Below are positions 1 to 5,434 of a stretch of 5,983 bases of DNA, piece after piece. Below the pieces are notes generated by a model. That model did not search any database. It saw only the letters and a program-made list of their open reading frames with translations, and had not been told where the DNA came from. The number at the start of each line of letters is the position of its first letter. Position 1 is the stretch's first letter. The translations under genes were made by a program, and so were the position numbers. Source of the stretch: Pseudomonadota bacterium (lineage in GTDB: Bacteria; Pseudomonadota; Gammaproteobacteria; Burkholderiales; SG8-39); NCBI GenBank assembly GCA_021848555.1, contig JAJZUN010000195.1:1-5983 (forward strand), written 5' to 3'.

Positions 1-1083
1 GCGATGACCGGGGAGTCGAGCGGGCTGCAACGCAAGCTTGCTGTCTATTCGGTATTCGTGCGCAGCGGCCTGCTCAATGGCACGGTGCAACTGGCAGGCA
101 TGCCCAGCGACCCAGACATCTACGGGACGCCGGAAGGAAAAACCTTTATCGCGCTCCTGCCACTGCTTGCGCACTCGGATTCAGAGTTGCCAGACAAACT
201 CGAGGGAACGCTTTCCAAACTGGTGGCCAACCAGGTCGATTTGCACATCGGTGGCCCGGGAGGTTATTTCAACAAGGTGTTCCGACCGGCTGCGGATCAT
301 ATGAACCAAGCTTGGCTAGGATACCGCCGGATGATCGATGGATTGAATCGCGCGTACCGCCGCGCTGAGGCCAACCCTCCTTGGGCAGCGCAGATCAGGC
401 AGAGGGCCGAGCATGATTTCAGCCGCGAGGTGGCCCGGCAGTTCAGCGTCCCAGGTCATGAGGCGAGGATCGACCCCCGCTCGGTTCACGACGAGCGCGA
501 TTTTTTCGCAACGCCAGCGATGACCAGATTGTGGGCGCAGGCGCTTGGCGTGAAGGACCCGGGCGTGCTGCTGCCTTCGGCGTCCTTCGTACAGGTCAGG
601 CGTGAAGTCTGGCCGCAGTTCCGTGCCGAGCAGGTCCGGCAGCAACTCGCCGCATTCATGGCCGATGCCGATGCCTACCGTGATGGCGGTTCGCTGGCGC
701 AGCGCGGGCGCGATGCGATGACCCTGGTCTCGGTGCCTGCGATGGCGCTGCTCTTCTCGGTTCTGGGAATGCTCGTACATCTGGGAAAGAGCGCGTTCTA
801 CCTGTTCGAGCTCACCGCGAGGCGTCGGGGCGTGACGATCAATGTGTTGCTTGCCATGCTGGTGTCGCTGGCCTCGGCAGTGCTGTTCTGGACACTGAGC
901 AATCCGATTGTCACGGCGCCACTCTACCGGCATCTCCTCGCTGGCTATGCCGGAACCAACCCGCTGTGGCCGCCGTGGTCTCTCAGCTGGATCATCCGGG
1001 CCGAGCACTTCGTCTATCCGGTTGCCGATTTTTTGAGGAGCGAAGCCCTCAGAGGTTTCACCTTCGGAGTCACGCATGGTTGA
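1..1083 (+). CDS. Unidentified membrane protein, 5' end probably outside the window
   Basis: I do not recognise this protein. The frame is open from base 1; the first ATG is at base 4, but no upstream sequence is available to judge a ribosome binding site, so the real start may lie outside. Counting from that ATG (359 residues), residues 1-238 are largely soluble and charged, with a Gly-rich stretch near 83-88 and Arg-rich, probably helical segments at 100-145 and 200-235. Two hydrophobic segments follow (about 239-260 and 279-298), separated by a basic loop containing ARRR, then a Trp/Pro-rich C-terminal tail. The visible part therefore looks like an inner-membrane protein with a large soluble domain ahead of a helical hairpin. 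The stop overlaps the next start by 8 bp, so it is co-translated with the lipoprotein gene. A component of a secretion, conjugation or other envelope complex is possible but is inference only. Its first third looks lower in GC than the receptor gene. Confidence 0.7.
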   Translation, partial: AMTGESSGLQRKLAVYSVFVRSGLLNGTVQLAGMPSDPDIYGTPEGKTFIALLPLLAHSDSELPDKLEGTLSKLVANQVDLHIGGPGGYFNKVFRPAADHMNQAWLGYRRMIDGLNRAYRRAEANPPWAAQIRQRAEHDFSREVARQFSVPGHEARIDPRSVHDERDFFATPAMTRLWAQALGVKDPGVLLPSASFVQVRREVWPQFRAEQVRQQLAAFMADADAYRDGGSLAQRGRDAMTLVSVPAMALLFSVLGMLVHLGKSAFYLFELTARRRGVTINVLLAMLVSLASAVLFWTLSNPIVTAPLYRHLLAGYAGTNPLWPPWSLSWIIRAEHFVYPVADFLRSEALRGFTFGVTHG

Positions 1084-1912
1084 TCTCAAGAGGTTCGGCC
1101 GGCTTGCCGGAATCGTGGCGGCTGCTGTGTGTACAGCCGCCTGCACCAACATGCCGCCGGTACTGTCACCGCAGCCCAACGGCGCGTTTCGGGTCTCGCT
1201 GCCGCTCGGTTCGATGCTGGCCAACACGCTGCTGTTCAGCGAGGACGCTCGAATCCCCCTGGCGGGTGGCCAGGTTGTCGTTCTTGAGCACGACAATTTC
1301 AAGGGCACGGCCCGATTCCTGTTCCCCGGAGGGAGTTACGTCGCGATGGACGCCTTGCGCCATGCCCGCGTTGTGCAAAGCATGGTCATGTCAGGAGGTC
1401 AGACGATGGCTCTGGTCCAAGGCGACCTCGGGGAGCAGCGCGATGTCGAGCTTTCAATCATCATCCAGGGGCACCGCCTGTCATGGGTCGCGTTGGGAGA
1501 TCCGGGCCAAACGTGGGCCATGCAGCAAGCGAGCGATGGCTCGCCGCGGGTGGTGTTCGAGCAGCAGGGCGCGGCCGATCCGCGCATTCGCATCTTCGAC
1601 CCGCGCACGCTTCGGATTTCCCCGCCCTATCTGCGCTCGGCCTTGCTTCAAGCGCAGACCCGACGCCCCAGCACCGAGACGCAGCCTCCGCGCCCCAGGC
1701 TTGCGCAACGACTGGTGCCGGTTTCCCCCGAACTTGTGGATGCATCGGCTGGCCTGCGATCGCCGGGCCGACGCGTCCCGAACCGCGCGACCAGCGGCAC
1801 CGCTGGCGTGCAGGCCGACATCATCGTGCTGAATGGCGCGACGCAGGGCGTGCAGTCGGCCGTTGCCGCGGGGCACCAGAGCGTCGCCCCCCAGGAGGTC
1901 AACCTGCAATGA
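1076..1912 (+). CDS. Predicted lipoprotein of unknown function
   Basis: A 278-residue protein with an N-terminal lipoprotein signal: basic start (K5, R6, R9), hydrophobic core at residues 10-22 and the lipobox-like TAAC, giving Cys23 as the likely lipidated residue. T at -3 is less usual than L or V but tolerated. Asn at +3 after Cys and Thr at +2 argue for outer-membrane sorting, though this rule is loose. Residues 35-180 look like a beta-rich soluble domain, with short alternating hydrophobic strands such as GGQVVVLEH and VELSIIIQGH. Residues 195-245 are a Pro/Arg-rich, probably disordered linker, followed by a short C-terminal segment (ADIIVLNGATQGVQ). The ATG at 1076 is preceded by GGAG (1066-1069, 6-nt spacing) and overlaps the end of the upstream membrane protein gene by 8 bp; the next gene starts within its stop codon. 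This argues for one operon and a shared envelope role. No family assignment is possible by eye. Confidence 0.8.
   Translation: MVDLKRFGRLAGIVAAAVCTAACTNMPPVLSPQPNGAFRVSLPLGSMLANTLLFSEDARIPLAGGQVVVLEHDNFKGTARFLFPGGSYVAMDALRHARVVQSMVMSGGQTMALVQGDLGEQRDVELSIIIQGHRLSWVALGDPGQTWAMQQASDGSPRVVFEQQGAADPRIRIFDPRTLRISPPYLRSALLQAQTRRPSTETQPPRPRLAQRLVPVSPELVDASAGLRSPGRRVPNRATSGTAGVQADIIVLNGATQGVQSAVAAGHQSVAPQEVNLQ
1893..1898 (+). promoter_or_regulatory. Strong Shine-Dalgarno sequence for the small exported protein
   Basis: AGGAGG, followed by T, lies 10 nt before the ATG at 1909, inside the last codons of the lipoprotein gene. It fixes the start of the downstream gene at 1909, although the same frame stays open a long way upstream, to at least 1483, inside the lipoprotein gene. 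It also supports translational coupling through the ATGA overlap. Confidence 0.75.
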
Positions 1913-2307
1913 ATCGACTTCGCCTCGGCCTATTGGTCAGCATGGTCGCGCTTGAGGGATTGGTCCTGGGACGCGGGGCGTTGCCCGACGGCGCGATCCT
2001 GCCGGCAGGCCAGGGCGTGCTGGTGGACATTCCGGTGGACGCCGATCTCCTGCCGTTGATCGGCGTGCTTGCGAAGGTGACGCACGACCACGGCATTCAC
2101 GACGTGATCAAGGGCTCGATCATGGTTCATGGCACCGACTACCCATTCGCCTACGACGGCTTGCTGACGTCCGCGCAGCTCCAGGCGATGCCGGGTCTTG
2201 GCGAAGGCGCCTCAGTGGCAATCTGCGCGCAACCCGGTCCTGGGGGCGCTCAACGTGAGGCGAGGTTGAAGTCCTCGCATGCCCGAGAATCGATGCGCCC
2301 GGCGTAG
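1909..2307 (+). CDS. Small exported protein of unknown function
   Basis: A 132-residue protein. The start is set by an AGGAGG 10 nt upstream and by the ATGA overlap with the lipoprotein stop. The N-terminus has basic residues (R3, R5) and a hydrophobic core (about residues 6-20, LGLLVSMVALEGLVLG) with no clear cleavage site, so it is either a signal peptide or a membrane anchor. The rest is a compact domain with hydrophobic strands (GVLVDIPVDADLLPLIGVLA), a His-rich turn (THDHGIHD, 58-65) and a C-terminal segment ending near ASVAICAQ. Residues from about 109 onward are Gly/Pro-rich and then charged, and the last 19 lie antisense to the end of the convergent gene. That tail looks unstructured and may be a non-native extension. 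I do not recognise the family. Its place in a three-gene envelope operon suggests it works with the lipoprotein and the membrane protein. A single Cys, at 106, is in the predicted periplasmic part. Confidence 0.72.
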   Translation: MNRLRLGLLVSMVALEGLVLGRGALPDGAILPAGQGVLVDIPVDADLLPLIGVLAKVTHDHGIHDVIKGSIMVHGTDYPFAYDGLLTSAQLQAMPGLGEGASVAICAQPGPGGAQREARLKSSHARESMRPA

Positions 2308-2756
2308 CGACGCCCGCGGTCTGTGAAGTGCCCGTGAAGCCCGACCATGACATAGCCGGGCGGATGGACGAGCCAGCGCAGCGGCTGCAACTGCAAGTCC
2401 TGGGCGCCGACGAAGTACGCGCCTTCGACGAGATACTCGCCGCTGTGCCTTGCATCGCGCGGATCCCCGAACGCGAATGTTGCGCGCACGCCGATCGCGG
2501 GCCCCGAGCGGGTGGGCGACGGTGACGGGTTGACGAATGCAATGGTCAACCGCAGCGGGGTCCGGGTGCGGTTGCAGACATAGCTCCCTTGCCAGCTTTG
2601 TCCCGCTTCGATGGTCATCGAAGGGGCATCGGCCAGCGATGCGGCGTGGCTTTCGGGGGCGGCGCCTTGAACTGCGAGCAGCGCGAGCATCATGCCCGCA
2701 GCGCGCAAGGGAAATGCGTGGATGGCGAAGCCGCGGCAGACGTGGGACATGCGCAT
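2250..2756 (-). CDS. Small secreted protein with a Cys-bounded beta-rich domain
   Basis: A 168-residue protein. The ATG at 2756 was chosen because it places a good signal peptide at the N-terminus: basic n-region (R2, R8, R18), hydrophobic core AAGMMLALLAVQGAA and a likely cut after A38 (SHA then AS). The frame is open to 2945, but those residues are polar and unlike coding sequence. No Shine-Dalgarno is evident; ATGs at 2750 and 2693 are alternatives. The mature part is about 130 residues, starting near GSYVC (Cys61) and ending near ACEDF (Cys160), so a disulfide could tie the ends together. Internal landmarks are ATFAFGD, SGEYLVEGAY, LQPLRW and PPGYVMVGLHG. From memory this pattern (YxC near the start, a GYxMVGLxG strand, a Cys near the end) occurs in uncharacterised exported proteins and as a terminal domain of some caspase-like peptidases; I cannot verify that here. 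It is convergent with the operon to its left and divergent from the receptor gene. Function unknown. Confidence 0.75.
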   Translation of the reverse strand: MRMSHVCRGFAIHAFPLRAAGMMLALLAVQGAAPESHAASLADAPSMTIEAGQSWQGSYVCNRTRTPLRLTIAFVNPSPSPTRSGPAIGVRATFAFGDPRDARHSGEYLVEGAYFVGAQDLQLQPLRWLVHPPGYVMVGLHGHFTDRGRRYAGRIDSRACEDFNLASR

Positions 2757-2970
2757 TGCAGCCAAGGAGGCGGCAGACGAACCAGTCCCGAAGTCTACCC
2801 GCAGTGATGCGCACGAGCGAGACTCTAAGTGCGTGCCATGGAACGCGCTTCGGCGATGGTCGAATGCGACCGTGCCGTCGCCCAGATCGATCGGTTCGCT
2901 TCTGTCGCCTGGGCGCAATGGCCAGCAACGGTGTGCAACGATCAATCACCACAACGCGGCACCCCTCAAG

Positions 2971-2990
2971 ATAGAATCATCGCCTATAAG
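2971..2990 (+). promoter_or_regulatory. Candidate promoter for the receptor gene
   Basis: Two overlapping sigma70-like -10 hexamers lie here: TAGAAT (2972-2977) and TATAAG (2985-2990), each 5 of 6 to TATAAT. Neither has a good -35 at 16-18 bp. The stretch stands out as AT-rich in a GC-rich region and would give a leader of roughly 110-130 nt before the GTG start. Short inverted arms ATAG (2971-2974) and CTAT (2984-2987) flank a 9-base spacer and could be an operator, but arms of 4 bp are easily coincidental. Weak candidate. Confidence 0.25.
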
Positions 2991-3042
2991 ACGAGGAGCG
3001 ACACAGCCATCGATCGCACCCGGATCTTCGCGTTCAGGCAAC

Positions 3043-3054
3043 CGCGGCGCCGCG
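3043..3054. repeat. 12-bp perfect palindrome in the receptor gene leader
   Basis: CGCGGCGCCGCG is self-complementary over 12 bases and lies about 50 nt before the receptor start. It could form a short hairpin or dimeric protein site in the leader. In such GC-rich DNA it may be chance. Confidence 0.3.
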
Positions 3055-3091
3055 TGGCCGGGGTGACGCGGCGAAGCACATGGCGATGACC

Positions 3092-3098
3092 GGGGGAG
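3092..3098 (+). promoter_or_regulatory. Ribosome binding site that favours a GTG start
   Basis: GGGGGAG, with its GGAG ending at 3098, lies 8 nt before a GTG at 3107. Two in-frame ATGs upstream (3080 and 3086) have no comparable sequence at the right distance. This supports the GTG start for the receptor. Confidence 0.55.
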
Positions 3099-3106
3099 AG
3101 ACAGTC

Positions 3107-5350
3107 GTGAAGGCCCGCACAGCCGGCCGAGGCCGATGTTTGCGCAGCACAGTGCGCGCGCTGTCCGTCTGTGTGGCACTGGCGGCCACCCACGCGCATG
3201 CCGCGTCGTCGGACGTGGAGCTTCCCACGGTGACCGTCAGCTCGGAAGCGGTGTCGGGGTTTCGCACACCGCCCAGGCATTCCTACCGCATTGCCGGGCA
3301 GACCTTGCGCGCGTCTCCGGAGTCGCCGCTGCCGGACGCGATGGCCGCGCAGCTTCCCGGTGCCGCGCTGACCCACGAACAGGGCAACGACTTGCAGCCG
3401 ACGCTGCGTTTCGGCGGCTTCGCCGCGTCGCCGCTGCTCGGCACCCCGCAGGGGCTGTCGGTGCTGCAGGACGGCGTGCGCATCAACGAGCCGTTCGGCG
3501 ACACCGTCAACTGGGATCTGGTTCCGACCAACGCGATCCGCTCGATCGCGCTGGTGCCGTTCGCCGATCCGGTGTTCGGCCTGAATACCCTCGGCGGCGC
3601 GGTGCTGCTGCGCACCCTGGACGGGCGTGCCGCTCCAGGCGGCAGGGTCGGCTTCGAGGTCGGCAGTTACGGACGCACGGTCGAGCACGCGCGCTTCGGC
3701 AGCGTCGCGGGCGACTGGAACACCTTCGTCGCGGTGCGCAACACCCGCGAAGACGGCTTCGCGCCCGACACCGCGAGCAGCAACCGGACCCTGTTCGCGA
3801 AGGCCGAACGCGATTCGCGTGGCAATCATCTCGATCTGAGCTATACGTTCGGGCAAAGCCATCTGGCCGGAGCGCAGACCCTTCCGCGCGCCTGGATGAA
3901 CACCCCGCGCGTTGTCTACACGGCGCCCGACACCATCGACAACCAGCTGAATTTCTTCAACCTCGGCGATACCCAACGGCTTTCGCCGCGCTGGCAGCTG
4001 ACGGCGCGCGTGTATCTGCGCAACAGCGACCAGAACGGGTTCAATAGCAACCTCAACGGCAGTTACTCAGGCACCGTGCCGACCCTGGCCGATCCGGTGG
4101 CGAACAACGCCGTCGACAGCCTGCACCAGCGTGGGCGGGGCCTCACGCTGGCCGCGCGCAACGACACCGTGCTGCACGGCATGCGCAGCGTGGCCACCGT
4201 GGGAATCGACGTCGACCGCGCCGACATCGGTTTCACGCAGGCGCAGCAAGCGGCCACACTGAGCGCGACGCGCACCACGGTGGGAATCGGTCCGTTCAAC
4301 CAGGCGCGGGTCGATCTCGGCGACCGCAGCAGCGACCAGGCGCTGTACCTGACCGAGCGTTTGTCGGCGACGCGCTGGGCCGACCTCAGCGCAGGCGGCC
4401 GCCTCGACGACGCCAGCATCGATCTGCAGGACCGGCTCGGCGGCGCGCTCGGCGGCAGCCATCACTACACGCGCTTCAATCCGAGTGTCGGAGTCGACCT
4501 GCACCCCACGCACCGCGCCTCCTACTACCTGCGCTACGCGCAGGGCATGCGCGTTCCGATGCCCGTCGAGCTGACCTGCGCCAGCCCGGCGGCACCGTGC
4601 ACCTTGCCCAATGTGCTCGTCGCGGACCCGAACCTGCGGCCGGTGATCGCCCATACCGCCCAGGCTGGCGCGGTGTGGCGCCTGCGCGGCATGCGAGTGC
4701 GGCTCAGCTACACCCACACCCAGCTCGACGACGCGCTGCAATTCGTCAGCCTGGCCAACATGACCCAGGGCTATTTCACCAACATCGCGCAGGAGCTGTT
4801 CCGTACCGCCCGGCTGGACGTGCTCGGCGGCAGTGCGCAGTGGCAGTGGAGCGCGTCGTTGAGCCACACCCTGGCCACCTATGCCTCGGGATTCCTCGAG
4901 CCAAGCCCGAACAATTCGACCGCGGACGCCAGCGGCAACATCCAGGTCCGGCCCGGTGACCGCCTGCCGAACATCCCGGCCTGGACCGCGACGCTCAGCG
5001 CGCAGTTCCGGCCGACCAGGCGCTGGATGCTGCGCGGCCAGATCGAGGCCTTCAGCCAGCGCTATGCGCAAGGCGACGAGAACAACCGGGACGCCAACGG
5101 AACCGTACCCGGGTACGCCGTGGTCAACGCCGGTGCCGGCTACCGGGTCGATCGCCACTGGCGCGTCGATCTGTCGGTGGACAATGTGTTCAATCGCGTC
5201 TACACCGACTTCGGCCAGCTCGGCAGCAACGCGTTCACCGGCCCGGATCGCGCGTTCAGCAACCAGCCGGCGACCTGGCAGGCGGCGCAGTTCGTCGCCC
5301 CGGGGGCGCCGCGCGGAGTCTGGCTCGACGCCAGCTACAGCTGGCTCTGA
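3107..5350 (+). CDS. TonB-dependent outer-membrane receptor
   Basis: An outer-membrane beta-barrel receptor that imports a scarce ligand using energy from the TonB-ExbB-ExbD complex. With the GTG start it has 747 residues; an ATG at 3080 would add nine. The signal peptide is residues 1-32 (basic n-region, core ALSVCVALAA, cut after AHA). A TonB-box-like ELPTVTVSS follows at about 38-46, so there is no N-terminal signalling (STN) domain. The plug spans about 50-170, with the hallmark QDGVRINEPFGDTVNWD at 121-137 and FGLNTLGGAVLLRT at 157-170. The rest is barrel, including a short extracellular-type loop with Cys491 and Cys498 (CASPAAPC), which fits a loop disulfide known from relatives with a PVELTC...PC.LPN pattern. 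A late strand carries LSVDNVFNRVY (from 689). The protein ends ...SYSWL; Leu rather than the usual aromatic last residue is mildly odd. Ligand unknown: iron-siderophore, cobalamin, sugar or other cannot be told by eye. It is convergent with a TonB-family gene, its likely partner. Confidence 0.93.
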   Translation: MKARTAGRGRCLRSTVRALSVCVALAATHAHAASSDVELPTVTVSSEAVSGFRTPPRHSYRIAGQTLRASPESPLPDAMAAQLPGAALTHEQGNDLQPTLRFGGFAASPLLGTPQGLSVLQDGVRINEPFGDTVNWDLVPTNAIRSIALVPFADPVFGLNTLGGAVLLRTLDGRAAPGGRVGFEVGSYGRTVEHARFGSVAGDWNTFVAVRNTREDGFAPDTASSNRTLFAKAERDSRGNHLDLSYTFGQSHLAGAQTLPRAWMNTPRVVYTAPDTIDNQLNFFNLGDTQRLSPRWQLTARVYLRNSDQNGFNSNLNGSYSGTVPTLADPVANNAVDSLHQRGRGLTLAARNDTVLHGMRSVATVGIDVDRADIGFTQAQQAATLSATRTTVGIGPFNQARVDLGDRSSDQALYLTERLSATRWADLSAGGRLDDASIDLQDRLGGALGGSHHYTRFNPSVGVDLHPTHRASYYLRYAQGMRVPMPVELTCASPAAPCTLPNVLVADPNLRPVIAHTAQAGAVWRLRGMRVRLSYTHTQLDDALQFVSLANMTQGYFTNIAQELFRTARLDVLGGSAQWQWSASLSHTLATYASGFLEPSPNNSTADASGNIQVRPGDRLPNIPAWTATLSAQFRPTRRWMLRGQIEAFSQRYAQGDENNRDANGTVPGYAVVNAGAGYRVDRHWRVDLSVDNVFNRVYTDFGQLGSNAFTGPDRAFSNQPATWQAAQFVAPGAPRGVWLDASYSWL

Positions 5351-5363
5351 GCGCCCCCAGGGC

Positions 5364-5381
5364 CGGGCTGCGCCCAGCCCG
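5364..5381. terminator. GC-rich hairpin between convergent receptor and tonB-like genes
   Basis: CGGGCTG (5364-5370) pairs perfectly with CAGCCCG (5375-5381) across a 4-base loop: a 7-bp, mostly G-C stem 14 bases after the receptor stop. There is no T-tract on either side, so it is not a classic intrinsic terminator. It could still serve both convergent genes as a bidirectional stem or a 3'-end stabiliser. Confidence 0.35.
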
Positions 5382-5434
5382 TTCCACCTCGCAGCCTGCA
5401 GGGCAGCCCGGATTCGGCGGGCGCGTCGCCTGGG

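Larger units (their letters stand above)
2757..3106. other. Divergent intergenic region between the secreted protein and receptor genes
   Basis: These 350 bases separate two divergent starts, so they should hold both promoters. Several short frames cross it, but none has a credible ribosome binding site with a protein-like composition. A plus-strand AAGGAGG at 2764-2770 is not followed by a start codon at a useful distance. AT-rich sequence is concentrated at 2968-2990. I saw no cobalamin-riboswitch B12-box sequence, no convincing Fur box and no intrinsic terminator. Confidence 0.5.

Noticed and set aside
316..1308. Minus-strand open frame of 330 codons over the first two genes
   Set aside because: The plus-strand frames give membrane segments, a lipobox and coupled starts; the minus-strand product is Arg/His/Gln-rich and featureless.
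1483..1908. Upstream extension of the small exported protein inside the lipoprotein gene
   Set aside because: A strong AGGAGG precedes ATG 1909, and the N-terminal hydrophobic segment starts there; the extension is Arg/Ala/Pro-rich shadow sequence.
2757..2945. N-terminal extension of the secreted protein from a TTG at 2945
   Set aside because: It would bury the signal peptide after 63 polar residues, and TTG is a rare start.
2966..2984. Possible Fur box before the receptor gene
   Set aside because: Best alignment to the 19-bp consensus gives only 9 matches, mostly from AATCAT.
2829..3089. Possible small gene (86 codons) in the intergenic region
   Set aside because: No ribosome binding site, mixed polar composition without a motif, and it runs through the likely receptor promoter.
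3083..3095. 13-base direct repeat GCGATGACCGGGG, also at 1-13
   Set aside because: A single 13-base match in 6 kb of GC-rich sequence is plausible by chance, and neither flank continues the match; not evidence for an attachment site.
2984..3976. Minus-strand open frame of 330 codons over the receptor N-terminus
   Set aside because: Shadow of the plug-domain coding strand; low-complexity Arg/Gly/Ala composition and no ribosome binding site.
4067..5158. Long minus-strand open frame (363 codons) inside the receptor gene
   Set aside because: It is antisense to an intact, clearly recognisable receptor; long antisense frames are usual in GC-rich genes, and its product is Arg/Ala/Gly-rich with no motif.
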